From VFZP01 sp043730365 (lineage in GTDB: Bacteria > Acidobacteriota > Terriglobia > Bryobacterales > Bryobacteraceae), in NCBI GenBank assembly GCA_043730365.1, contig JAYTKJ010000557.1:1-17904 (forward strand): DNA of 17,904 nt, written 5' to 3'. Below, in pieces: positions 1-8,768 of the stretch. Position 1 is the stretch's first letter. Each line of letters opens with the position of its first letter. The notes below the pieces were generated by a model that saw only the letters and a program-made list of their open reading frames with translations, had not been told where the DNA came from and searched no databases. The position numbers and the translations under genes were made by a program.

Positions 1-100
1 CCCTCGCAGGAGAAGATGCATAGGCTGCGGAGGCGACGGGCGAAACGAGCGCTGCTCACATCGGTGCCTGGACTCTCGTAATTTTGTAACACAGTAGTAT

Positions 101-1268
101 CTAGGCCTGTTCAAGCTCGAGATATCGCGTGAGGTCGAAATTGTAGCGGTAGCGTGCGAGGTTCACTTTGCGGCCGTGAATCAGTATCGGCACCGCCGCT
201 TCGTGGCGCGACCCGTGCGTGCGCACCCTTACCTTCTTTCGAAGCTGATCCAGCTCTCCAAACACCGCGTTCTTCCCGGCCAGAATCATGACGTCTCCGA
301 TCCGGCCGGAGAGCAGGCGGAACTGACGGGCGGCCTCTCCACGCGGGTAGGCTTCTTCCACTTCCGGAGTCGTCCGCAGCAACCCGATCGCCCGTGGCGC
401 GTCACCGGGCTGCTGGAGATAGAGGTAGTAAGTGCCACCCAGATCCTGGTGATGCACTTTGTGATTGTCGCTGATGATGGGCGCCGCCGCCGCCGCGATG
501 CCTGCGGCCTGCAGCAGCCGGATCGGATCAAGGGCGTCCGTCTTGGCGTTCATTCCGTGGTCGGCCGTGAGGTAGAGTTCGAGCTTGGTATGATCGTCCA
601 GCAGCTCGCCCAACATTTTGTCCAATGTGTGGAGGTGCTCGAGCGAGGGCCCTTCGTCCGCCGCGTAGGTGTGCATCATGTAGTCTGTCGTTGACAGGTA
701 AAGCAGGTCCACGCCATCGCGCTTCAAAACGTGCCGCGCCGCCCGCAACGCCCAGTAGTTGACGGCCGCCGAGTACATACTCTCTTGCGGGCCAGCCACC
801 GCCAGCCAGGCAGGCTCGGGCTTCTCCGCCGATACGGCGATGTCTGCGCCCTGCGAACACAGGGTCCGCACCTTGTCTTTGCTTGACACGATGGCCGTCT
901 TCCAGCCCCGCTGCCGGGCCTTCTCCAGAATGGTGGGCCGCAAGAGAAAGCGCGGCGACTTCATCTCTTCCGCTTTGCCGGTGGCGGGATCGTAGTAGAA
1001 GTTGGTGGTGATGCCGTGTTCGTCTTGGAAAACAACCGGTGGCCAGCGACGCGTTGTTGACGTTGGTCACCGATGGAATCATCCCTTCGACGGTCTTGGC
1101 TCCGCCAGCCTGTGCGATCTTTCGCAGTACGGGCATGTCGGACCGCTCGAGATAGGCAGGGCCAAATCCATCGAAAAGCGCAACGACGATCTTCCGCCGT
1201 ACCGCCGCCCGTCCCCAGCGCGCCGTCGATGCGTTGAACGCCCCGAAAAGGAAGTATCTGCGTCGCAT
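101..1268 (-). pseudogene. phnA: Phosphonoacetate hydrolase (PhnA-type), split by one frameshift
   Basis: PhnA is an alkaline-phosphatase-superfamily, two-zinc enzyme that cleaves phosphonoacetate to acetate and phosphate. Residues 1-81 read from 1268; the rest continues in another frame to the stop at 101. Dropping one T from the pair at 1025-1026 (plus strand) joins the frames as ATGCFPDEHGI, matching the spacing of the family's TG-PPS-HGI stretch, and gives a 388-residue protein (family about 400). In this composite the expected nucleophile and ligands are all visible: D33, T68 in PSVTNVNN, D195 and H199 in STTDYMMH, D236-H237 in ADHGMNAK, and H351 in RTHGS. The N-terminus (RRRYFLFGAF) is basic then hydrophobic but not a convincing signal peptide. 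It diverges from the receptor at 1372. The frameshift may be a recent mutation or a sequencing error. Family assignment is strong; intactness is unresolved. Confidence 0.85.
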
Positions 1269-1302
1269 GGGATCAAGTATGCCATTTCGACACTACGATT
1301 CG

Positions 1303-1331
1303 ATGTCAATCCTCATGAACTCTTCATGGAA
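1303..1331. promoter_or_regulatory. Direct-repeat element between the divergent phnA and receptor genes
   Basis: Three 7-bp units spaced by 4 bp lie here: ATGTCAA, CATGAAC and CATGGAA. The 7+4+7 layout with 11-bp period is that of PhoB-type Pho boxes, and the first unit contains TGTCA; the other two resemble each other more than the consensus. On the minus strand 1304-1309 reads TTGACA, a perfect -35 hexamer for phnA, but no good -10 follows at 16-18 bp. This is a weak, by-eye candidate in a gap of about 100 bp. Confidence 0.2.
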
Positions 1332-1371
1332 CCGAGATCCCCCTGTAGTGCGCAGCCGTTACCGTCGGAGA

Positions 1372-4300
1372 ATGCGATTCGCTGTCCTTCTATTCGGCCT
1401 CGCCGGCTTGGCTACAGCCCAAAGATCCCAGGTTGCTGGACAGGTGACTGACCCCACAGGCCAAAGCGTGGCGGGCGCCTCCGTGGTCGTCGTGAACGAA
1501 GCCACCAAGGCCCGCCGCGAGACCAGCACGAATGCAGAAGGCCTATTCACAGTGGCGGCTCTCATTCCCGGCCCCTACACGTTGCGCGTGACAAAGGAGA
1601 TTCAAGGTCTCCGACCGAACCGGCGTCGTTCTGACCGTAGACACACGCAGCCGCGTGGATGTGAGGCTGGAGATCGGCGCGGTCAGCGAGTCGATCAACG
1701 TCACCGAGAACGTTGGCGTCTTGCAGGTAGAGTCGCCTGAGATCTCCACCACCATTACTCAGGACCAAGTGCAGAACCTGCCGCTCGTGCAACTCGGACG
1801 TGTGCGTGTCGCGGCGGCGTTCGTCTATCTCACAGCTGGCGTGCAGGGCAACGTGCGGATCGACGGCCAGGACAATCTCGCCGCGTCGAACCAGATCCGC
1901 GTTCACGGCAGCGGAACCTTTCAACACGAGTTCTGGGTGGACGGCCTGCCGGCGGGTCAGATGGGACAGATCGGCAATTTCAACGAAAGCGCGCCGCCGG
2001 TGGAAGCGATGCGCGAATTCAAGCTCCAGACGTCGCAGTTGGCCGCCGAGTATGGCCACAGCGCTCAGGCCGTGACTAGTTTCTCGCTCAAGAGCGGCAC
2101 CAACCGATTGCATGGTTCGGCGTTCGAGTATCTGCGCAACGACAAGCTGGATGCCCGCAGTTGGTTTGCCGCCGATCGCGCCATCACACGGCAGAATGAA
2201 TTCGGCGCCACGGTGGGCGGCCCGGTGTGGCTGCCGAAGTTGTACGATGGGCGAGACCGGAGCTTCTTCTTTTTCTCCTGGACCTCATCCCGCCGTCGCG
2301 GCCTCGACAACTTCAGTCGCGTGCAGATTCCGACGCCCGCCAACGTGGCCGGCGACTTTAGCAACTGGCGAAACGCGGCCGGCAATGTGATTCCGATCTA
2401 CGATCCGGCCACTACCACGGCCGCCGCGTCCGGCGGATTTACGCGCGCAGCTTTTCCGGGCAACCGCATTCCGCCCGCGCGCCTGGATCCGGTAGCCACC
2501 AAAATTGCCGCGTTCTACCCCAACCCCAACGCCACCGGTTCGCTCAACTACGCGGCGTTCATTGGCGAAAAGCGCCTCGACCCAGACATTTTCACCGCGC
2601 GCGGAGACCACTCGCTGTCGGCCAACCACAAGCTGTTCTTCTCGTTCAACTCAACCGACATTCCGCGTTTCCGCATCGATACGCCGTTGCCCGATCCGCT
2701 GACTTCCGGGATTCTGCAAGGCATTACCAGCCAACTCTTTCGCCTCGGCTACGACGCCGTACTGCGGCCGAATGTGCTGAACAGCTTTATCGCGGGCGTC
2801 AATCTCTTCCGCAATCCGGTTGACCCGGTGACCGCCGAACGGGGCTGGCCCGCGCGCCTTGGTTGGACGGGCGTAACCGGTGATCGCTTCCCCGTCCTCA
2901 GCTTTGGCGACGGATACGTGGGCGCGGCCAGCGGCGGCATCAACGATAACAACGACAACGTCCACATGGTGAAGGACACCGTCTCCTGGGCGCGCGGCCG
3001 CAGCAACTGGCGGTTCGGCGGCGAGTATCGTTGGAACCATCTCAACAACCGCGCGCTGACCAACACGCAGGGCTCGCTGTCGTTCAACAATCTGGCCACA
3101 GCGCTGCCGGGCTCACCTGCCGGCTCGGGCAATTCAGTGGCGAGCTTTTTGCTGGGCGAGGTTGCCTCCGGGAACGCCCGTCTGCCTCAGGTGGCGGGCA
3201 TTCGGCGCAGTTACTGGGGGTTCTTTGCCCAGAACGATTTCAAGGTCTCCAGGAAACTCACGTTCAACGCGGGTGTTCGCTGGGAGTTCATGGGCGCGCC
3301 GTATGAACAGCACGACCGTTACTCTACGCTGGACTTGACCCGTCCCAATCCGCTGGCGGGCAATCGCCCGGGCGCGCTCATCTTCGCCGGCCAAGGTCAA
3401 GGCCGTGAAGGACTCCGCAAGTTTACCAATACGAACTACACGGCCTGGGGACCGCGCGCCGGTTTCGCGTACGCGCTCAATGTCAAGACTGTACTGCGCG
3501 GCGGCTACGGGCTCTACTACGCCGACAATTACCTTACCGTATCAACTGCCGGCTTCAATCCAGAGGGCACCTTCCAGACGCTTGACAACGGCATCACCCC
3601 CGCCTTCCGCCTGCGCGACGGATTCCCGCAGAACTATCCGCGTGAACCGCGCATCAACCCTGCGCTGCTCAACGGACAGGCGGCCAACTTGGTCGAGCAA
3701 GCTTCAGCCGCCATGCCACGAACACAGAGCTGGAGCTTGGGTTTTCAGCATGACTTAGGGCGCGACCTGGTTTTAGAGATGAACTACATCGGCAATCACT
3801 CGACCCGTCAAGTGGCCGCGCAGTTGTCTAACCTAAATCAGGTCGATCCACGCTATCTGAGCCTGGGGCAGACTCTAACGCGCAACATCAACAGCGCCGA
3901 AGCGCGCGCTGCGAACATCGCCATTCCTTGGACCGGCTTCAATGGCTCGGTCGCGCAGGCTCTGCGCGCCTTTCCACAATATCTGACGATCACGTCGGAC
4001 CAAGCCAAGATCGCCAACTCCATCTACCACGGCGGCGAGTTCAAGCTGCGAAAGCGTTTTACGGCGGGAGTGTCGTTCGAGGCCAACTACGTCTGGTCCA
4101 AAGTGCTGGGCCTCAACGCGCCGGGCTATCAGGGCTTCGGCGGACTCGACAATATGCTGCAGGACCACTTCAACCTGGCCGCCGAGCGCTCGCTCCTCTC
4201 CTTCGATGTGCCGCACGCCTTCGTGGCCAACTACGTCTACACACTGCCCTTGGGTAAGTCGGGCGGCTGGCGCAAGGCCGTGTTGGCCGACTGGACGATC

Positions 4301-4759
4301 TCTGGCGTTCATCGGTATCAATCGGGCTATCCGCTGCAGATCTCGATGAACAACTTGCTGCCGATCTTCAACCGTGTGCTGCGGCCAGACCTGGTGGCCG
4401 GCGCGAATCCGTCTTCCGGGCTGTCACTCTCGCAGTTCGACCCGGGCGCCAACAGCCGCATCACCAATGCCTCGGCATTGGCATCGCCGGTGACGGGTGG
4501 AGTTTTTCGCCTGGGGTCGATGGGCCCCACTCGCGGCGACTTGCGCCAGTTTCCCGTCCTGCAGGAAGACTTTGTACTGACGAAACGCTTCGCGGTGGCC
4601 GAGAAGGCTCGCTTCGAGATTCGGGCGCAGATGTTCAACGCCTTTGACCGGCACCGTTTCGTGAATTTTGAGCCCAACTTCTCCAGCCCGAACTTCGGCG
4701 CGACGCGGGGCACCAATCTGCCCCGGTTCATCCAACTTGGCGGGAAAGTTACGTTTTAG
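1372..4759 (+). pseudogene. Oar-like TonB-dependent outer-membrane receptor, frameshifted near the N-terminus
   Basis: This is a large outer-membrane receptor/transporter of the Oar-like type. MRFAVLLFGLAGLATAQ from the ATG at 1372 is a clean signal peptide. It is followed by a carboxypeptidase-regulatory-like beta-sandwich (VAGQVTDPTGQSVAGASVVV, then EGLFTVAALIPGPYTLRVTK). The frame breaks at about 1598-1601: expected TKEGFKV is found as TKE, then FKVSDRTGVVL in another frame, which fits loss of two bases. The second frame then runs open to 4759 through the plug (EFWVDGLP, AMREFKLQTSQLAAEYG, SLKSGTNRLHGSAFEYLRND) and a long barrel ending RFIQLGGKVTF, with the terminal Phe typical of outer-membrane proteins. 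The repaired protein is about 1,129 residues. As read, the barrel part lacks a signal peptide. The substrate is unknown. The stop is 60 bp before phoD on the same strand. Confidence 0.85.
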
Positions 4760-4819
4760 CCGGCCAGCCCCCGGGAACTCATCGTCCTGCAACAAAGCAC
4801 TGTTAGTCTTACATCTTCT

Positions 4820-6370
4820 ATGGGTCTTTCCAGACGGCATTTCGCCAAAACTGTTACTTCGGCGACCTTGGTTGGTGTGACTGCACGCCAGGCGAGCGCT
4901 CAATCGGCCAGTGTGTTTCGGCATGGCGTCGCCAGTGGCGACCCACTTATTAACCGGGTCGTCATCTGGACTCGGGTTACGCCCTCCCGCGCCGAGGACC
5001 CGATCGTGGTGGAGTGGATCGTTGCCGAAGATCCGTTGATGCGGCGAGTGCGGCAGCGAGGCGTCACCTCCACTAGCGCGGCCTTCGACTTCACGGTCAA
5101 AGTGGATGTGGTTCGGCTTGACCCGGGCACCACCTATTACTACCAGTTCCGAGCGCAGGGCCTCGACTCACCTATCGGCCGCACGCGCACCTTGCCCGGC
5201 GGCACGGTTGATCGGCTTCGCTTCGCCGTTGTCTCCTGTTCCAACTACCCCTATGGATTCTTCAACTCCTACCGTCTGATTGCGGGCCGGCTCGACCTTG
5301 ACTTTGTTACCCATCTCGGCGACTACATCTATGAATACGGCAATGCCGAGTATGGCGATGGCGCCTCGATCGGCCGGACTGTCACGCCGGACAAAGAGAT
5401 TACTGTCTTGTCCGACTACCGCGAGCGCTACGCCCAATACCGGACCGACCCGGACTTACAGGAAGCGCATCGGCAGCATCCCTGGATCATCGTATGGGAC
5501 GATCATGAGTCGGCCAACGATTCCTGGGTAGGAGGGGCACAGAACCATACGCCTGGGCGGGAAGGCGATTGGTCTGCCCGTCGCGCTATGGCAACGCAGG
5601 CTTGGTTTGAATGGATGCCGGTACGCGAGAACCCGTACCTGGGCGGCGAAATTTACCGAAACTTCCGGTTCGGCAATCTGATGGATCTCGTGATGCTGGA
5701 CACGCGAATCGAGGGTCGCGACCAGCAGGCGCAAAACGCGGCCGGGCTGCTAGACCCCAATCGCCGGCTGATCAGTGCCGCACAGGAAGCCTGGCTGTTT
5801 CAGGAACTCAGCAACTCCCGTGACCGCGGTACCCGCTGGCGATTCATCGGCCAACAGGTCATGATGGGCCAGTTACTCGGCGCGGACGGCGCGCCGGTCA
5901 ATAGCGATCAGTGGGATGGCTACCCGGCTTCGCGTAATCGATTCCTGAATCATCTGGCCACCGGCAACCTGAACAACACGGTGGTGCTGACGGGGGACAT
6001 TCATTCCTCCTGGGCTAACGAAATCAGCGTCAACCCGTTTGTGCCATCGGTCGTGCCGCAAGCGGTCGAGTTTGTTTGTCCCGCCGTTACGTCGCCTGGT
6101 ATCGACGACCGCGCGCAAGCGACGGCGCTGCAGGGTCAGATCGGCGCGACGCATCCGCATGTCAAGTATGTGGAGTTGTACCGCCGGGGATACTTGTTGA
6201 TTGACCTGACGCCAGAGCGTGCTCAGGCTGAGTTCTATCACGTTCGTACCATCACCGAGCGCAGCCGCGAAGAGGAAGTGGGGCAAGTACTGTTCACCTC
6301 TTCCGGGGAAAGCAGACTCCGTAGCGGCAACGCAAGTTCGACCCGCCCTGCGCCGCCGCCTGCACCTTGA
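4820..6370 (+). CDS. phoD: PhoD-type alkaline phosphatase/phosphodiesterase, Tat-exported
   Basis: PhoD enzymes hydrolyse phosphate mono- and diesters outside the cytoplasm with an Fe/Ca centre and are classic phosphate-starvation proteins. The N-terminus has a twin-arginine signal (SRRHFAK, residues 4-10, then a short hydrophobic stretch and ASAQ). A beta-sandwich PhoD_N region (about 32-125; HGVASGDP, VVIWTRVTP, LDPGTTYYYQF) precedes the catalytic domain. Catalytic motifs are VVSCSN (137-142, with the iron-ligand Cys140), HLGDYIYEYG (165-174), WDDHESAND (226-234), VMLDTR (291-296) and TGDIHSSW (391-398). At 516 residues it is full length for the family; the C-terminus is a Pro/Ala-rich tail. 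The ATG at 4820 puts the Tat motif in the usual place, but no Shine-Dalgarno is visible. It is 6 bp upstream of btaA, so it probably shares a transcript with the betaine-lipid genes. Confidence 0.93.
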   Translation: MGLSRRHFAKTVTSATLVGVTARQASAQSASVFRHGVASGDPLINRVVIWTRVTPSRAEDPIVVEWIVAEDPLMRRVRQRGVTSTSAAFDFTVKVDVVRLDPGTTYYYQFRAQGLDSPIGRTRTLPGGTVDRLRFAVVSCSNYPYGFFNSYRLIAGRLDLDFVTHLGDYIYEYGNAEYGDGASIGRTVTPDKEITVLSDYRERYAQYRTDPDLQEAHRQHPWIIVWDDHESANDSWVGGAQNHTPGREGDWSARRAMATQAWFEWMPVRENPYLGGEIYRNFRFGNLMDLVMLDTRIEGRDQQAQNAAGLLDPNRRLISAAQEAWLFQELSNSRDRGTRWRFIGQQVMMGQLLGADGAPVNSDQWDGYPASRNRFLNHLATGNLNNTVVLTGDIHSSWANEISVNPFVPSVVPQAVEFVCPAVTSPGIDDRAQATALQGQIGATHPHVKYVELYRRGYLLIDLTPERAQAEFYHVRTITERSREEEVGQVLFTSSGESRLRSGNASSTRPAPPPAP

Positions 6371-6376
6371 GGAGGA
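6369..6376 (+). promoter_or_regulatory. Shine-Dalgarno of btaA overlapping the phoD stop
   Basis: A strong GAGGAGGA stretch overlaps the phoD TGA. GGAGG at 6371-6375 lies only 1 nt from the ATG at 6377 but 7 nt from an in-frame TTG at 6383; GAGG at 6369-6372 is 4 nt from the ATG. The start of btaA is therefore uncertain by two codons. The placement suggests reinitiation after phoD. Confidence 0.5.
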
Positions 6377-7564
6377 ATGATCTTGGGCACCTCCACCAAC
6401 TTCGCGCAAGCCGTTGCCAGGGGTGCGCACGACGCCTTCTTCCGTTGCGTCCACGAAAATGCCCTGATCTACAACACCTGCTGGGAGGATCCACGGCTCG
6501 ACCGTGAGATGCTCCAACTCGGCCCCGACAGTCGTGTTGTGACCATCACCAGCGCGGGTTGCAACGTGTTGGATTACCTGCTCGACAACCCCGCGTCGAT
6601 CCACGCGGTAGACGTGAATCCACGGCAGAACGCCTTACTGCAACTCAAAGTCGCGCTGCTTCAGCATGGAGATCATAACGAACTCTTCCGGGTGTTTGGG
6701 GAAGGTGTGCGTCCCCGCTTTCGTGAACTGCTGACTGCGCTTGCAGCCGGGCTTAGTCACGAAGCCCGCCGATTCTGGCAGGTCAAGCACAACTACTTTG
6801 AGTCTTCGAGGCTGAATCCTTCTTTCTACTACCGCGGCGCAGCTGGTAACGCGGCCTGGGTAATGATTCAGGTTCTCCGCCGGACGAATGCGCAAGTGCG
6901 CCAGTACGTTGACGGGCTGTTCGAAGCTCGAAGCCTTGCCGAGCAACAGTCACTCTATGCCGCCGTCCGCCCTGCCCTCTGGAACGCCTTCAATTCATGG
7001 CTGGTGAAACAGCCAGTTACGATGACGATGCTGGGCGTGCCGCGCCCTCAGATTGGCCTGATTGAAAACGAGGTCCCAGGCGGTATTGCGGGATACGTCC
7101 AAAGTAAGGTCGAGTATGTGTTGACGCGCCTCCCCATCGCGGATAACTACTTCTGGCGCGTCTACGCCATGGGCCGATACACGCGGGGCTGCTGTCCGAA
7201 CTACTTACGGCCGGAGCTTCTGAGCCAGCTCGGCGAGCGCTCCACCCGGGTCCTGACTCACAGTATGACCGTGTCGCAGTTCCTGGCGCGCAATCCCGGT
7301 AGTTACACGCACTATGTGCTCCTGGATCATCAGGACTGGCTGGCGTCGCACGATACCGAAGGCTTGGCGGAAGAGTGGAACCTAATCCTGCAAAACAGCC
7401 GCCGGGGTACGCGTATTCTGATGCGGTCGGCCAGCACGGAGATCAACTTCATCCCCCGGGCCGCTTGCGAACGGCTGCGATGTTTTCCGGACCTGACGCG
7501 GCGATTGCATGAACAAGACCGCGTGGGAACCTATGGCTCCACGTTGCTTGCGGAGGTGCAGTGA
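6377..7564 (+). CDS. btaA: BtaA: SAM:diacylglycerol 3-amino-3-carboxypropyl transferase
   Basis: BtaA moves the 3-amino-3-carboxypropyl group of S-adenosylmethionine onto the free hydroxyl of diacylglycerol, the first step to the betaine lipid diacylglyceryl-trimethylhomoserine (DGTS). The protein (395 aa, normal for the family, formerly DUF3419) carries the diagnostic LIYNTCWEDPRLD (30-42), a SAM-binding segment TITSAGCNVLDYLLDNP (56-72) and AVDVNPRQNALLQLK (77-91). The middle also matches the family (VKHNYFESSRLNP; IADNYFWRVYAMGRY). It is probably a peripheral inner-membrane enzyme. It lies 6 bp after phoD and its TGA overlaps the btaB GTG (GTGA, 7561-7564). The neighbourhood fits lipid remodelling when phosphate is scarce. 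Confidence 0.93.
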   Translation: MILGTSTNFAQAVARGAHDAFFRCVHENALIYNTCWEDPRLDREMLQLGPDSRVVTITSAGCNVLDYLLDNPASIHAVDVNPRQNALLQLKVALLQHGDHNELFRVFGEGVRPRFRELLTALAAGLSHEARRFWQVKHNYFESSRLNPSFYYRGAAGNAAWVMIQVLRRTNAQVRQYVDGLFEARSLAEQQSLYAAVRPALWNAFNSWLVKQPVTMTMLGVPRPQIGLIENEVPGGIAGYVQSKVEYVLTRLPIADNYFWRVYAMGRYTRGCCPNYLRPELLSQLGERSTRVLTHSMTVSQFLARNPGSYTHYVLLDHQDWLASHDTEGLAEEWNLILQNSRRGTRILMRSASTEINFIPRAACERLRCFPDLTRRLHEQDRVGTYGSTLLAEVQ

Positions 7565-8223
7565 CTAACCTAACTGCGGCCGGCCGGTTGGAGAACTACT
7601 ATCGGTGGCATTCACGGATCTACGATTCCACGCGCTGGGCATTTCTGTTCGGCCGCCACAAACTTGTGCGGCTGGCCGCCGAGGGTCCTGTTCCATTCCG
7701 CATCCTGGAGATCGGTTGTGGCACCGGCACCAACCTCACGGAATTGGCCCGGATCTTTCCCGCCGCCGAGGTAGTGGGGCTCGACTGTTCTGCAGACATG
7801 CTCGAGATTGCGAAGCGGAAAACCCGCGGTTTCGGCGCGCGAGTGTCTTTGCGCCAAGGAGCGTACCGCGCGCCGATCGCCGAAGGCCGCCCGTTTGACC
7901 TGATCGTCTTCTCTTACTGCCTCTCGATGATCAATCCCGGGTACGACGAAGTGCTGGAACACTGTGTGCAGGATCTTCATCCGGCGGGTCGCGTAGCGGC
8001 AGTAGATTTTCACGACACTCCGCATGCCTGGTTTCGCCGGTGGATGAGCCTTAATCATGTCCGCATGGAGGGTCACCTCGTGCCGGCCATCGCGGGCGTT
8101 GGGCTGCGATGCAACCGGATGGAAATCGTGCGCGCCTACGGCGGAGTCTGGAGTTGGTTCACTTGGATCGGCTCGCCTTCATCGGACGCCCGCGCCAAAT
8201 GCCGCAGTAGCATCTCCCGATAA
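7561..8223 (+). CDS. btaB: BtaB: N-methyltransferase for DGTS betaine-lipid synthesis
   Basis: BtaB uses SAM to trimethylate diacylglyceryl-homoserine made by BtaA, giving DGTS. It is a class I methyltransferase of 220 aa: N-terminal ENYYRWHSRIYDSTRWAFLFGR (11-32) typical of BtaB, SAM motif I ILEIGCGTGTNL (48-59), acidic loop VVGLDCSADMLEIA (71-84), FDLIVFSYCLSMI as motif IV and RVAAVDFHDTP near motif VI. It starts at a GTG overlapping the btaA stop, indicating translational coupling. The last 20 or so residues after GVWSWFTWIG look unlike the family and overlap the 3' end of the convergent HD-domain gene by 88 bp, so the reading frame may have been extended past an ancestral stop. Confidence 0.9.
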   Translation: MTNLTAAGRLENYYRWHSRIYDSTRWAFLFGRHKLVRLAAEGPVPFRILEIGCGTGTNLTELARIFPAAEVVGLDCSADMLEIAKRKTRGFGARVSLRQGAYRAPIAEGRPFDLIVFSYCLSMINPGYDEVLEHCVQDLHPAGRVAAVDFHDTPHAWFRRWMSLNHVRMEGHLVPAIAGVGLRCNRMEIVRAYGGVWSWFTWIGSPSSDARAKCRSSISR

Positions 8224-8756
8224 GACTCCAAACCCGGCCCCGTCCAGCCCGGATCCTTCGCCATCTCATCCCACGTGCGCAGCCGCAGCATATCTTTCAA
8301 ACATGGCTCGGTGGCGTAGACAGCGGCATCGGTGGCACTCATTGGCCCGCCTTGTAGCTTCAGTGTTTCGACGCTCGCCGCCGAGAGCCGTTCCATATAA
8401 CTCGCGTTGGTGGCCGTGAGGTAGCGCTTGGCGTCGACGTGCCCGCCCACCAGTCGCGCCAGCCGCTCGGAGAATCCCCGGGCCAGCAACCACTGCTCGC
8501 CCATTTCGTCGTGATTCACAACACCCACGCGTTCATCCCGCTCAGTGCCTTCGACGTCGAACAGGTGGCCGATATCGTGAAGCAGGGCGGCGAGCACGAG
8601 TTCCTCGTCGGCGCCCGCTTGCCGCGCGTGCCAGGCGCATTGTTCGGCGTGTTGCAGTTTCGATACCGCTTCGCCGAAGTATTGATCGCCGCCCGACGCG
8701 CGCAAGAGCGTCAACACTTCCTCAACCACGGCTTCCGCCGATAACGTTTCGCTCAT
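8136..8756 (-). CDS. HD-domain phosphonate oxygenase, PhnZ/TmpB type (TIGR03276-like)
   Basis: PhnZ and TmpB are mixed-valence di-iron oxygenases that cleave the C-P bond of (R)-1-hydroxy-2-aminoethylphosphonate or its trimethylammonio analogue, giving glycine or glycine betaine plus phosphate. Numbering from the ATG at 8756, the ligands H36, H60-D61, H64, H82, H106 and D163 are present, as are K110 and the induced-fit pair Y26/E29. All have the spacing I recall for PhnZ, offset by two. The sequence YFGEAVSKLQHAEQCA is typical. The ATG at 8756 is preferred over an in-frame ATG at 8771 because GAGGA lies 6 nt before it; the gene has 206 codons. It is the last gene of the phosphonate operon, 11 nt after phnX. 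No partner PhnY/TmpA dioxygenase is in the window. Substrate unproven. Confidence 0.88.
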   Translation of the reverse strand: MSETLSAEAVVEEVLTLLRASGGDQYFGEAVSKLQHAEQCAWHARQAGADEELVLAALLHDIGHLFDVEGTERDERVGVVNHDEMGEQWLLARGFSERLARLVGGHVDAKRYLTATNASYMERLSAASVETLKLQGGPMSATDAAVYATEPCLKDMLRLRTWDEMAKDPGWTGPGLESYREMLLRHLARASDEGEPIQVNQLQTPP

Positions 8757-8762
8757 CGCTAT

Positions 8763-8768
8763 TCCTCT
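8763..8768 (-). promoter_or_regulatory. Shine-Dalgarno that sets the HD-oxygenase start
   Basis: On the minus strand AGAGGA overlaps the phnX TGA and ends 6 nt before the ATG at 8756. The alternative ATG at 8771, which would overlap the phnX stop as ATGA, has no comparable site in front of it. Confidence 0.5.

Noticed and set aside
30..60. Possible terminator hairpin (GAGC-AGC-GCTC) after phnA
   Set aside because: A 4-bp stem without a following T-run is not convincing.
1..81. Open plus-strand frame giving a short basic tail or a 21-residue peptide from the ATG at 16
   Set aside because: Too short and very Arg-rich with no recognisable family; could be the end of an upstream gene but cannot be supported from this window.
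4760..4819. Pho box or promoter in front of phoD
   Set aside because: CTGTTAG occurs but no second half-site is at the right spacing and the best -35/-10 pair is poor.
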